A program made the position numbers and the translations under genes. Below, piece by piece: positions 36,254-44,180 of a stretch of DNA of 58,570 nt. The stretch is taken from positions 1 to 58,570 of the forward strand of contig CAIOYD010000068.1 of NCBI GenBank assembly GCA_903862415.1. Direction: 5' to 3'. Under the pieces are notes generated by a model that saw only the letters and a list, made by a program, of their open reading frames with translations, ran no database searches and was not told the DNA's origin. This stretch comes from an uncultured Oxalobacteraceae bacterium (GTDB taxonomy: Bacteria; Pseudomonadota; Gammaproteobacteria; Burkholderiales; Burkholderiaceae_D). Every line of letters begins with the position of its first letter. Position 1 is the first letter of the stretch.

Positions 36254-36784
36254 TCATTGACTGCCACCAAAAACTATCCAACTGCATACGCCTGCGGCGA
36301 TCGCAATGGCATACGGCAGGTGACCAACGGATTCTGCACCGACTCGTAACGAAGGCATGCGGCCGGAGCCAACATCGAGCATGCCACCAATAAATAAACA
36401 CTTGAGGTTATCCAGCAATGGCCGCAACTTGCCTGAACAGATACTGACCGCCAACGCCAACAACCCACCTGCAATAAAGCTGCACAACACGACGCCGAAC
36501 ATCTGCTCCGGACCGAGAAAACTACCAACGGCCCCCATCAATTTAACGTCACCTGCCCCTGCGGCGCGCAACAAATACAAAGGCAGTAAAAACGCCATAC
36601 CCAGTGCCAGACCTTCAAACGAATCCAGCATCCCGGCCCCACCTTCGCTCCAGGTGCGCAACGCCAACCCGCAACCAGCACCGGCAAGTACCAGCACATT
36701 GGGGATACGCCGAGTCCGGATGTCGGACACCGATGCCAACAACAGCATCAACGCAAGAACCAATAAATCGACCTGATTCATCAT
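36254..36784 (-). CDS. tadV: TadV/CpaA prepilin peptidase
   Basis: A 176-residue A24-type aspartic prepilin peptidase with about five transmembrane helices. The first catalytic Asp is in SDIRTRRIPN and the second in GAGDVKLMGA (GxGD motif). It cleaves the Flp prepilin and probably the TadE-type pseudopilins. Two adjacent Met codons give possible starts; a TTG start 9 bases further up is less likely. The gene follows flp by 80 bp. Confidence 0.93.
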   Translation of the reverse strand: MMNQVDLLVLALMLLLASVSDIRTRRIPNVLVLAGAGCGLALRTWSEGGAGMLDSFEGLALGMAFLLPLYLLRAAGAGDVKLMGAVGSFLGPEQMFGVVLCSFIAGGLLALAVSICSGKLRPLLDNLKCLFIGGMLDVGSGRMPSLRVGAESVGHLPYAIAIAAGVCSWIVFGGSQ

Positions 36785-36864
36785 GGTAATCAACCGTCCT
36801 CAGACCCGACAGGCAGCGTTGCTCGCTATACAGCGGTTTCGCTGCCTGCCAAAACTGAAGCTGG

Positions 36865-37044
36865 TTATTTGGTGACCAGTTTTCCGGAAATAAACGTAAA
36901 CATATCGTTTAATTTTCCTCCCAAAGCAGTTGCACCGACGATGATGGCAAGTCCAACCAGCGAGGCAATCAAGCCATATTCGATGGCAGTGACGCCGTCT
37001 TCTTCGCGCAAAAAATCAGCAATTTTTGTATAGGTGGTGCTCAT
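36865..37044 (-). CDS. flp: Flp-type pilin
   Basis: A 59-residue Flp prepilin. A short charged leader ends in EEDG, followed by VTAIEYGLIASLVGLAIIVG: the conserved Glu-Tyr pair of the Flp motif and the hydrophobic helix. TadV would cleave after Gly17, leaving a mature pilin of about 42 residues. AAGGAG lies at good distance from the start. It is the only Flp copy in the window, upstream of the machinery genes, so it is the likely major subunit. Confidence 0.93.
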   Translation of the reverse strand: MSTTYTKIADFLREEDGVTAIEYGLIASLVGLAIIVGATALGGKLNDMFTFISGKLVTK

Positions 37045-37166
37045 GATAAACTCCTTAAAATTGAACTAAGAAACTTGCAAAATATGTCGCTGTAACTCAA
37101 CAGATCGGCCAGGCAGCGACAACGTTGGACGATCATTTTTTAAACCTGTGATGCCCCTGTTTAACG

Positions 37167-38609
37167 TCAGTGCATCGTGACGAAATAGTTGGCAGCGGCG
37201 GCATCAATGGCCTCGACTGTCAACCCGGGTTTGACTTTGGCATAGCGCGCACGATCGATGATCTGATCCACCAGATCGCGCGGGTGGCTGCCCACAAATG
37301 GCCGCGGCAGTTTGCGATAGTGTTCCTCCACCAAATGGTGGGCTGCTGACTCAACATAATCGATGCCATTGGCTGCGCACACGCGTCGCAAGATTTCCAG
37401 AAACTGTGCTTCGCTCTGGTAAGCGATTTCAACTTTATGGCGTATGCGCCGGAGAAAGGCGTCGTCCACCAGATCCCCTGGTTTGAGATTGGTACAAAAC
37501 ACCGTGATCTGATCAAAAGGAATTTCCAGCTTTTTACCGGTATGCAATTCCAGAAAATCCGTGCCGCGTTCCAGCGGTACGATCCAGCGATTTAACAGTT
37601 GCTGCGGCGGCACACGCTGGCGGCCAAAATCATCCAGAATAAAGACCCCATTCGCCGCTTTCATATGGGGCGGTGCCTCATAAAATTTGGCATCGCTGTC
37701 GTAGTCCAGATCCAGACCGCTGATACCCAGCTCACCGCCAACGAGCACTACCGGACGATGGCAAACCACCCAGCGTGGATCATGCATGACGGCCTCGTCA
37801 ATATCGAGCGTTTCCTTAGCGTGATCGCGACCATCAATGCTGCGATGAACGGCAGGATCAAACAGGCGGATGACTTGCTGATCCACCTCAACGGCGTAGG
37901 GCACAAACACATTACCCTCGAGTGCATTGCCAAGCGCTTCGGCAATCGCCGATTTACCGGTACCAGAGGGACCATAGAGAAAGATAGAGCGACCAGAATT
38001 AAAGGCTGGTCCCAGTTGTGCGAGCAACTCGTCGCTAATCACTAACTGTCCGAGTGCCTTGCGGATAACAGCAGCGTCCACGCTTACCTGGCGAACACTC
38101 TGATGCGCCACCATTAACTGATAAGCTGCCAAGGGCACCGGTGCAGCACCGGCGTATTGCGAAATCAGCAGCGCATTCTGCGCCCGTTCGATTCCCATGT
38201 CAGTGAGCGCAAAAATATAACTCATGCGGCTGTAGCTACCCCCACTTCTGACGGTCACGAGACGATCGGTTTTGGCCAACCCAGCCAGTTCATCCACAAC
38301 TGCCACAGGCAAACAAAGCTGACGCGACATGTCGTCAAGAGTAAAAGTCTGGCCGTGAAAAAAAGCAATTTTGAGCAACAGGTCGATGAGAAAAGTTTCC
38401 GACAACCCACATTGAGCGACATTACGGGGTTTCGGTGGCGTACTTTGAAAAAACCGAATCAGATCATCAGCAGAAATAAAACCTAATTCAACCATGGCCT
38501 CACCGAGGCGCTGACCGGTCGCGCGTTGCTGTTCAAGCGCTATCGTTAATTGGTCTGCAGAAATAATGCGTTCGCGGATGAGCAACTGGCCTAAGGTATT
38601 GTTCATCAT
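37167..38609 (-). CDS. AAA ATPase with a GspE-type N-terminal domain
   Basis: A 480-residue protein. Residues 1-55 (LGQLLIRERIISADQLTIAL...LGFISADDL) match the small N-terminal domain of GspE/PilB/MshE secretion ATPases. The C-terminal half is an AAA domain with Walker A GPSGTGKS (213-220), a Walker B-like GVFILDDFGR and an arginine-finger-type FLRRIRHKVE. So it is not a secretion ATPase but an AAA protein carrying their regulatory domain. GGGAG precedes the start. It is the gene immediately upstream of flp on the same strand. A role in controlling or remodelling the Tad machine is inferred from position only. Confidence 0.85.
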   Translation of the reverse strand: MMNNTLGQLLIRERIISADQLTIALEQQRATGQRLGEAMVELGFISADDLIRFFQSTPPKPRNVAQCGLSETFLIDLLLKIAFFHGQTFTLDDMSRQLCLPVAVVDELAGLAKTDRLVTVRSGGSYSRMSYIFALTDMGIERAQNALLISQYAGAAPVPLAAYQLMVAHQSVRQVSVDAAVIRKALGQLVISDELLAQLGPAFNSGRSIFLYGPSGTGKSAIAEALGNALEGNVFVPYAVEVDQQVIRLFDPAVHRSIDGRDHAKETLDIDEAVMHDPRWVVCHRPVVLVGGELGISGLDLDYDSDAKFYEAPPHMKAANGVFILDDFGRQRVPPQQLLNRWIVPLERGTDFLELHTGKKLEIPFDQITVFCTNLKPGDLVDDAFLRRIRHKVEIAYQSEAQFLEILRRVCAANGIDYVESAAHHLVEEHYRKLPRPFVGSHPRDLVDQIIDRARYAKVKPGLTVEAIDAAAANYFVTMH

Positions 38610-39086
38610 GGTGCTCCCAAATGATCAACACTGGCTCCGGAAGTGCAACGATTTTTTTCTGACAATGACATGACGATGGAGCTGACTCCGTTCACTGTGC
38701 GTAACCATTTCAGATCGGTTTCCATGCAATTCTCAATAGAGGCTATCCACATAAAACTAAGCAAAACAATCTGCAAGGATTGCTTTGAAGCAGTTTAAAA
38801 GATGGCCATCATAGTCAAGCGTTGAATATCCAGAAAAGAAAAATGGGCGGCGTGAAACTTGTTACTAGTGACCACCTGATAGAGCTCAGTGTGGTCTCTA
38901 AGTACTATCCCATATTGATTTGAAACAAATTGAAACATAAAATAACAGCAAGGTTTTTTATGTTGAAATTGTGTCGATGAATTTTTTTTATCGACAAAAA
39001 AACGGCGTGGCGCCGTTATTTTTAATTAGTTTATAGTGTGCAATATATTAAATTTTTGAAAGCAATTTCAAGCTAAATAACCCGCC
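38610..39086. other. Intergenic region between porin and AAA ATPase
   Basis: No convincing gene is present in these 477 bp. The right part holds an AT-rich hairpin (TGTCGAT/ATCGACA, 38972-38996) and the porin terminator. The left part must contain the promoter of the AAA ATPase/Tad operon, but I could not assign -35 and -10 boxes with confidence, and no sigma-54 type GG/GC pair is evident. Confidence 0.6.
38994..39024 (-). terminator. Rho-independent terminator of the porin gene
   Basis: A 7-bp stem AACGGCG/CGCCGTT with a 3-base loop (39001-39017). On the minus strand it is followed by a run of seven T. It lies about 70 bases after the porin stop. Confidence 0.8.
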
Positions 39087-40424
39087 TCAAAAATTCACAT
39101 GCAAACGTATTCCGTAGATGGAAACCGGGCCGCGATCCTGATTGTAGGCCGGGTTAGTGATGTGTTGATAATCAAAGGCCAGCGAGGTGCTTGCGACGAT
39201 ATTCAGAGAATAAAATATTTCTATAATTTTTTCTGGAGCGTAATTTAATTGTCCATCACCAATCAATACACCCAGACCACCGGCGGCAAAATAATTCTGT
39301 GCTGCCGATGAAATCCGATTCTCCACTAACGCAAATCCGACAATGTCTTCATGCCGGTTCCAGCGATCACCCAGGATCATCATACCGACCGACAGCGATT
39401 GATTCACATCGGTAAATTCATACGTCTCTTTATCACTCCGGTTCGCACTGGCGCGGGCAAATACACCCACATCGGAAGCGAGCTCCTGTTCCATGTTCAC
39501 CACCACACCCGAACGCGAACCATACCGACGCACAGGCTCCACGGCCGGAATGGAATTATTTTGCTGACCGTAGCGCAGCGCATCCTGATAACTGGCCATA
39601 TTTCCTTGATTCAGCCACGCCAGCAGTTTTATTTTTCCCGGATGACCAGACCACGACGGGCGCATCTCCAGTTCCAGATTACTGGAATTTTCACCAAAAT
39701 TCACGCGCACAATTTTCCCGTTCGGCTTGGGCGACAACTGAAAAAAACCGCCACGCAAGGTCCAGAAATCCTGAGTCCATTCCAAGGCACCACCCCAGGT
39801 ATAGCCCCAGGAATCGGCAGCGTAATCATAACTACCGGCATCAATAACAGTCCAGTTCAGAAAATCGGCACGCGGATCATGGGCGTAACTATTGGTGTCA
39901 AAAATATCGGTCACTGAAAATTTACCCAGCGTGAAGACCAGATTATTGGCCGCCAGATTTCCGGCTAACTGATTCGGGCCAGCGGCAACAGCATTACTTT
40001 GACCGCTTAAATCAACGCTCTGACGCAGAAATACTTTGGGAAAGCGTAAATACGCTGTGTTTGAGCCCACCTTATAGGCCCCGCCATTTGAAAACCCAGC
40101 CAGCCCCAGGGTATTTCCAAAACCAAAGCCCTGATCGACTTCTGCCGTCGCCCAGACTTCCGCCCCGTGCCATACCTGCTTGCCCAACATCAGCGTGAGG
40201 TCAGTCGTCTCTTCCATCGGACCATGCGGACGCAGGCTTTGCGCACCACTGTAAGGTGCAGAAAAATCACTGCGTTGTTGTGTGATATTAGTCAGCTGCC
40301 CGTTAAAGGCCCAATCATGCTGAGCGCCACTCTCCTCGTCAGCATAAGCGACCGGTACAATCGACAGCATGGCAGCCATACCAAGTGCCAGCACTGGCAC
40401 GGATTTTTTAATTAATGTCATCAT
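39087..40424 (-). CDS. OprB-family carbohydrate porin
   Basis: A 445-residue outer-membrane beta-barrel with a signal peptide ending at VAYA. The N-terminal part (WAFNGQLTNITQQRSDF...) and the C-terminal ...NPAYNQDRGPVSIYGIRLHVNF, with its terminal Phe, are typical of OprB-like carbohydrate-selective porins. It would allow sugar or other small hydrophilic solutes through the outer membrane. The start is set at the first of two Met codons (40424), after a GAGTAG site; a TTG further upstream is unlikely. It is a single-gene unit with its own terminator at 39001. Confidence 0.9.
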   Translation of the reverse strand: MMTLIKKSVPVLALGMAAMLSIVPVAYADEESGAQHDWAFNGQLTNITQQRSDFSAPYSGAQSLRPHGPMEETTDLTLMLGKQVWHGAEVWATAEVDQGFGFGNTLGLAGFSNGGAYKVGSNTAYLRFPKVFLRQSVDLSGQSNAVAAGPNQLAGNLAANNLVFTLGKFSVTDIFDTNSYAHDPRADFLNWTVIDAGSYDYAADSWGYTWGGALEWTQDFWTLRGGFFQLSPKPNGKIVRVNFGENSSNLELEMRPSWSGHPGKIKLLAWLNQGNMASYQDALRYGQQNNSIPAVEPVRRYGSRSGVVVNMEQELASDVGVFARASANRSDKETYEFTDVNQSLSVGMMILGDRWNRHEDIVGFALVENRISSAAQNYFAAGGLGVLIGDGQLNYAPEKIIEIFYSLNIVASTSLAFDYQHITNPAYNQDRGPVSIYGIRLHVNF

Positions 40425-40632
40425 TTTTCTACTCAACTTTGTCGGCTGACATTATAAGCGTTGGAAATTACCTTGTCATTACAACGACTTTGATCAGACA
40501 TACTTTTTATGCTGTGTTCGTTGTCGAACAGTTAAACCGAGGCTAAGGGTTTAGGGTGATGCTCAGTGCCGCTGAAAATAATTTTGGCGGCATGCTGTGA
40601 AATTGAAGTTAACTTACCAAGGATCAACCATC

Positions 40633-40836
40633 ATGAATACACTCATCGAAGCCAGTACTCTGCACAAACAGGCAGCAACCGATCATCAGGCGGTGGCTGA
40701 TACCCATCTCAAAGCTGCCGAATTACATGATTCAAACAAACATGATGATGCAAAAAAAAGCGCCGTAAGCGCAATGGCCTCAAGTACAACCGCACATAAA
40801 AGCACCGAAGCTGCGGCTAAAAGCACAGGTAAATAA
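40633..40836 (+). CDS. Small Ala/His/Lys-rich helical protein
   Basis: A 67-residue protein of no family I recognise, rich in Ala, His, Lys and Asp and almost certainly all helical. It contains two related segments around HKQAATDHQAVADTH and HLKAAELHDSNKHDDA. AAGGATC precedes the ATG at 40633; an in-frame ATG at 40597 lacks a site. A strong terminator follows at 40848, so it is its own transcript. The composition is like small stress or histone-like proteins, which is only an impression. Confidence 0.7.
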   Translation: MNTLIEASTLHKQAATDHQAVADTHLKAAELHDSNKHDDAKKSAVSAMASSTTAHKSTEAAAKSTGK

Positions 40837-40847
40837 TACCTGCAGAT

Positions 40848-40881
40848 AAAAAAGGGCCAGCATGAGTGCTGGCCCTTTTTT
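40848..40881 (+). terminator. Strong terminator after the 67-residue protein gene
   Basis: Perfect 15-bp stem with a 4-base TGAG loop, GC core GGGCCAGCA/TGCTGGCCC, and A/T tracts on both sides, so it could work in both directions. Confidence 0.93.
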
Positions 40882-40990
40882 AAGGAAAAATTTGTTGTCC
40901 ATTATGTGCGATTGCGCACCGATCTAATCTCACTCAAGGCGCACGCTTATCACAATCGAAGACGATTAAAACCAACAAGGAGAGTTCCAA

Positions 40991-41149
40991 ATGAAATATC
41001 TCACCATCATTTTTGCTTTTATAGCAGTGCTTGCCATCAGTGCATGTTCTGGACCCCGTGGACCACAGGGTCAGCCTGGCAGCAACGGAGTCAATGGCGC
41101 CAATGGCACTTCAACGCCCAGCACCACCGTGGTCGTTCCTGTTCATTAA
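40991..41149 (+). CDS. Tiny collagen-like lipoprotein
   Basis: A 52-residue lipoprotein. The signal helix ends in the lipobox ISAC (Cys18), followed directly by five or six Gly-x-y triplets (GPRGPQGQPGSNGVNGANG) and a short Ser/Thr/Val tail. AAGGAGAG lies six bases before the ATG. Collagen-like Gly-x-y tracts can form triple helices when long; this one is very short. Small lipoproteins with such a tract occur in other Proteobacteria (family knowledge). It lies between the strong terminator and the BON-domain gene, with which it may be cotranscribed (24-bp gap). Confidence 0.8.
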   Translation: MKYLTIIFAFIAVLAISACSGPRGPQGQPGSNGVNGANGTSTPSTTVVVPVH

Positions 41150-41172
41150 AAATTTTACGACATTTCAATATC

Positions 41173-41490
41173 ATGAAAATTAAACATATATCGACGTTAC
41201 TCTTGCTAAGCATTTTGATAGGTCCGGTTTCTGTGCGCGCTGCGGACACGACGACGGATTCTACTGGTGAATATTTGGACGATGCTGGCATTACTGCTAA
41301 GGTCAAGATGGCATTTGCGGATGATAAATGGGTCAAAGGGCGCGACATCAGTGTCCGTACCGATCATGGCGTCGTTGATCTGACCGGAACAGTCAACAGC
41401 AAAGCTGAATCCGATCGTGCAACGGAACTTGCAACCAAAGTCAGATCCGTCACAGCGGTTCACAATAACTTGAAGATTACGTCGCATTAG
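41173..41490 (+). CDS. BON-domain periplasmic protein
   Basis: A 105-residue protein with a signal peptide (ending about VRAA) and a single BON domain (about residues 40-105: AGITAKVKMAF...VDLTGTV...AVHNNLKI). BON proteins such as OsmY and Kbp are periplasmic, bind phospholipid or envelope surfaces and respond to osmotic or envelope stress. The ATG at 41173 opens the hydrophobic signal; the frame extends upstream but would overlap the lipoprotein gene. Confidence 0.88.
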   Translation: MKIKHISTLLLLSILIGPVSVRAADTTTDSTGEYLDDAGITAKVKMAFADDKWVKGRDISVRTDHGVVDLTGTVNSKAESDRATELATKVRSVTAVHNNLKITSH

Positions 41491-41501
41491 TTACTGAGCT
41501 G

Positions 41502-41644
41502 GCAGGCAAATCGCTTCGAGTCCCGCCGAAATCCGCGCAGGCGGAATGGGACTCGCCTACCTTCGGCAGGGTGCAAATACATTTGCACGAAAATTTGCCT
41601 GCAGGCAAATCGCTTCGAGTCCCGCCGAAATCCGCGCAGGCGGA
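41502..41644. repeat. Pair of 44-bp direct repeats with tRNA-like pieces
   Basis: Bases 41502-41545 and 41601-41644 are identical 44-bp direct repeats, 99 bp apart. Each contains TTCGAGTCCCG, the same T-arm sequence as the tRNA-Asp gene at 47690, and a hairpin half. The right copy continues as a perfect stem GAAATCCGC/GCGGATTTC with a GCAG loop, then CCACTCCACCA, which matches a tRNA 3' end. These look like remnants of a tRNA-Asp 3' end broken by an inserted hairpin. Confidence 0.75.
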
Positions 41645-41666
41645 TTTCTCCACTCCACCAAAACAA

Positions 41667-41690
41667 AAATGCCCGCTTGCGCGGGCATTT
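41667..41690 (-). terminator. Hairpin, probable original tRNA-Asp terminator
   Basis: Perfect 10-bp stem AAATGCCCGC/GCGGGCATTT with a TTGC loop, T-rich after the stem on the minus strand. If the island is removed, this hairpin lies just behind the 3' end of tRNA-Asp. It is framed by the inverted pair CCACTCCACCAAA (41650-41662) and TTTGGCGGAGTGG (41695-41707). Confidence 0.75.
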
Positions 41691-41693
41691 GTG

Positions 41694-41714
41694 ATTTGGC
41701 GGAGTGGACGGGAC
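41694..41714. repeat. Left attachment site, 21-bp core
   Basis: ATTTGGCGGAGTGGACGGGAC, identical to bases 47687-47707. The next base differs (C here, T at the right), which marks the end of identity. Confidence 0.9.
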
Positions 41715-41900
41715 CTACCGTAAACCCTGCTAATTTTGAGCGTTTACACTAGGGGAAATAGCGAAAAACACGATCAAAAAACCGATACCAATTATGCTAC
41801 CACGAAAACAGTTCACGATATAGCCGCCAGTTTGAAACAGATTCAATTCGAAAATTGAAATTTGTCTTTTCGTTCTTCACCATAGATTTGTTGACGCTCC

Positions 41901-42195
41901 GTCTACGAATTCGTCTACACGCAACTACTTGTTTTTATTGACCTAAATTCGATTTGTAGACAGTAGACATTGTAGACAGCAGGAACGGAAAGATGAATAT
42001 AACTGCAACCCCCCTATTGATTTTTGTATACGTTTTTGATAAAATCGTCTACAAACAACCAACATGGAGGCAGTAATGAATACCAAACCTGACAAGATTT
42101 CAATAAATGAACCGACGAATTCTCAACAAACCATAGAACCTTTGGAGAAATCCACGAATGCAGTAGTGGGAAACTTACAAAAATCTACTGTCTAC
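41901..42195. promoter_or_regulatory. Iteron-like GTCTAC repeats before the DUF3987 gene
   Basis: The hexamer GTCTAC or its complement GTAGAC occurs at 41901, 41913, 41956, 41963, 41972, 42047 and 42190, often extended to TGTAGACA. Three copies at 41956-41977 are directly arrayed with 7- and 9-base steps. The 361 bp between the left end and the DUF3987 start otherwise holds no gene. Clustered short direct repeats suggest a replication-initiator or regulator binding region. Confidence 0.6.
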
Positions 42196-43566
42196 GATAA
42201 AGAGATTCCAAATTTGATAAATGAATTTGTATTTCAAGCAATTTCAAAAAATGAGAAGCTCTGGCGGTTGACCAAAAAGGGGCCTTCCTATGATCGCTTT
42301 TTTGCTAACGCGGTAGTTTCTGCAAAAGATACTGTTCGTGCAGCTCTGGCGGTCCTCCCCCAAGGTAATTGGCCAACATTGGATGAATGCATTCCACCAG
42401 GTAGCATCCTGAATGATATTGATGTCATGTTTTACAAGGGGACTAACTTTCCGCGTGAATTGCCATTTTTCAACACTTTGCATTTCATATCGGCTCTTCT
42501 GCTTCAAAACGGAACGTTAATAAAATTTCAAGAAAAAACCGAAGCTCTGCCGATTTACCCCGATTTATGGACCGTTGCTCTTGCTGAGTCTGGAAGCGGC
42601 AAGACTGCAACACAAAATGTGATTAGTGGAATAATGGGTAACTGCGTAAAAATGTTTCCCGATCCCGGCTCTGCTGCGAAATTTCTTGAATTGCTAGCGG
42701 AACACAACGGTGCATTTTGGGCACGTGATGAGTTTGGCGAGTTTCTCAAAAAACTCGGCCATGGTCCTTGGGAGGATGGCAAAGACTATTTACTTCGCAC
42801 CTACGATCACAGCAATATTGAAAGCACCACAAAAAAAGATGGAAAGACATTTGTTAACGACGCCAAATTGACTGTATTTGGATCAACAGTCCCAGCCAAA
42901 TTCCGAGAGAAGCTCTCGCTTGATTCACTGACTGACGGCTTTGCCCAACGGCTTACCTACGTTTTCGCACCTCCATCTGGCCGCAAACGGCCACCAGTGC
43001 CGACTTTTCCGGGCAAAGCTGCAATCACCGAAAAATGGGCGGATCAACGAAACAAGTTACAACTTCATAGCGTATACCGAGTGGATGAAGTTGCATGGAA
43101 TGCATATGTCGAAGCCTTCGATATGATCATGGAACGCAGCGGAAGTGAAAGCATCCCTGAAAGTTTTTCAGGTCGGCTAGTCACACTTGCTTTTAAATAT
43201 GCAACTATTATGCACGTTCTATTGGGGAAAACCGATGACGTATTACACGCAGACGACATGGTCTATGCTGCTAGAATCGTCGCTCTCAATCTTCGGGATT
43301 TGCGTAAACTTCTCGATATGTATGAAGTTACCCAATTTGGCGATCTTGCAAACAAAGCAAAGGAAAAAGTTATAGAAAATGCCAAGAAGAAAATCAAAAC
43401 TGATGCACGAACAATTCAGCAAGGTGTTCGCGGCATAGATAACGTAGTTCAGGCATGGCAAATGCTTGAATACCTCGCTGACGATCCGGATTGTGCTCCA
43501 CATCTAGATATGACAATACCAAGATCGCTCAAAGGAAAATATGCTTTTGCTGAGAAAAAATCATAA
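42076..43566 (+). CDS. DUF3987-type ATPase
   Basis: A 496-residue protein of the DUF3987 kind found on phages and islands. Walker A ESGSGKTA lies near residue 170. Further on come a possible Walker B (FWARDEFGEFL) and sensor-like NDAKLTVFGSTVPAKF, with DSLTDGFAQRLTYV. Family members are usually linked to primase or helicase functions in element replication. The start at 42076 has GGAGG five bases upstream and is preferred over 42064. The repeats just upstream may be its binding sites. A hairpin follows the stop. Confidence 0.82.
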   Translation: MNTKPDKISINEPTNSQQTIEPLEKSTNAVVGNLQKSTVYDKEIPNLINEFVFQAISKNEKLWRLTKKGPSYDRFFANAVVSAKDTVRAALAVLPQGNWPTLDECIPPGSILNDIDVMFYKGTNFPRELPFFNTLHFISALLLQNGTLIKFQEKTEALPIYPDLWTVALAESGSGKTATQNVISGIMGNCVKMFPDPGSAAKFLELLAEHNGAFWARDEFGEFLKKLGHGPWEDGKDYLLRTYDHSNIESTTKKDGKTFVNDAKLTVFGSTVPAKFREKLSLDSLTDGFAQRLTYVFAPPSGRKRPPVPTFPGKAAITEKWADQRNKLQLHSVYRVDEVAWNAYVEAFDMIMERSGSESIPESFSGRLVTLAFKYATIMHVLLGKTDDVLHADDMVYAARIVALNLRDLRKLLDMYEVTQFGDLANKAKEKVIENAKKKIKTDARTIQQGVRGIDNVVQAWQMLEYLADDPDCAPHLDMTIPRSLKGKYAFAEKKS

Positions 43567-43584
43567 TCGGTATTAGCCGCTGGC

Positions 43585-43611
43585 CGGGAATTGCCTATAA
43601 AGCAATTCCCG
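43585..43611 (+). terminator. Hairpin after the DUF3987 gene
   Basis: Perfect 10-bp stem CGGGAATTGC/GCAATTCCCG with a 7-base loop, 19 bases after the stop. The T run behind it is weak (ATTATT), so its strength as a terminator is uncertain. Confidence 0.6.
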
Positions 43612-43647
43612 ATTATTCTAGTTCAACGATAAAACAGGAACGAGAGG

Positions 43648-43977
43648 ATGACTAGCACTCTGCTACCCAGTCCAGCACTTAAAGCAACCGACCTCATGAG
43701 AGTCAACATTGATCTCTTGACTCTTGTTGAACTCGACAATCATGCAATTAATGTGCTTTATACCATCTCGGAATTGAATGACTATATCAACAGCCCTACC
43801 CGTAAAAGTTTCGACCTACTTAGAGATGCAATCAGGTTAGCAAAAAAACTGAGCATACACATGCTCCACGTTAGAGATTTGGTTCATGCTCAAAGTGCAG
43901 CCACTGCTCTGATGCATGCTTCGAATTCGAGAGAATCGAAGTATGCAATAATCAACATTAACTCAACCGCTCTTTGA
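43648..43977 (+). CDS. Small protein of unknown function
   Basis: A 109-residue, mostly helical protein with no recognised family. Leu-rich segments around DLMRVNIDLLTLVELDNHAI and DAIRLAKKLSIHMLHVRDL suggest helical packing or dimerisation. There is no signal peptide. A GAGAGG site precedes the start. It lies between the DUF3987 gene and the oriT candidate. Confidence 0.6.
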   Translation: MTSTLLPSPALKATDLMRVNIDLLTLVELDNHAINVLYTISELNDYINSPTRKSFDLLRDAIRLAKKLSIHMLHVRDLVHAQSAATALMHASNSRESKYAIININSTAL

Positions 43978-44057
43978 AATTATGGAGGCAATAACCGCAA
44001 ATAAAATAGCCCTGCAAGGCATTAATTAGTTTGCGGTGAATGAATCACGGTTTTACT

Positions 44058-44112
44058 CCCCGCCCTTCTAGGGCGGGGTTGGGGGTGGGTCGAACAACCG
44101 AGCTTGCTCGGT
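44058..44112. other. Candidate origin of transfer (oriT)
   Basis: Two perfect hairpins, CCCCGCCCT-TCT-AGGGCGGGG (44058-44078) and ACCGAGC-TT-GCTCGGT (44097-44112), lie about 70-120 bases before the relaxase start. Relaxase genes of this type are normally preceded by an inverted repeat with the nick site beside it. The nick site itself is not identified. Confidence 0.5.
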
Positions 44113-44180
44113 GTAGTGAGTAGACCGACCATACGATGGGCGGGCGTGTTTTTTCTGAACTGGCACGGCATAACTGTGAT

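Noticed and set aside
38640-38800. Small plus-strand open frame of about 42 codons in the porin/ATPase gap
   Set aside because: No ribosome site and no coding character; probably chance.
41502-41660. Possible complete tRNA gene on the plus strand
   Set aside because: Only T-arm and 3'-end-like pieces are present; there is no D-arm, anticodon stem or matching 5' acceptor strand.
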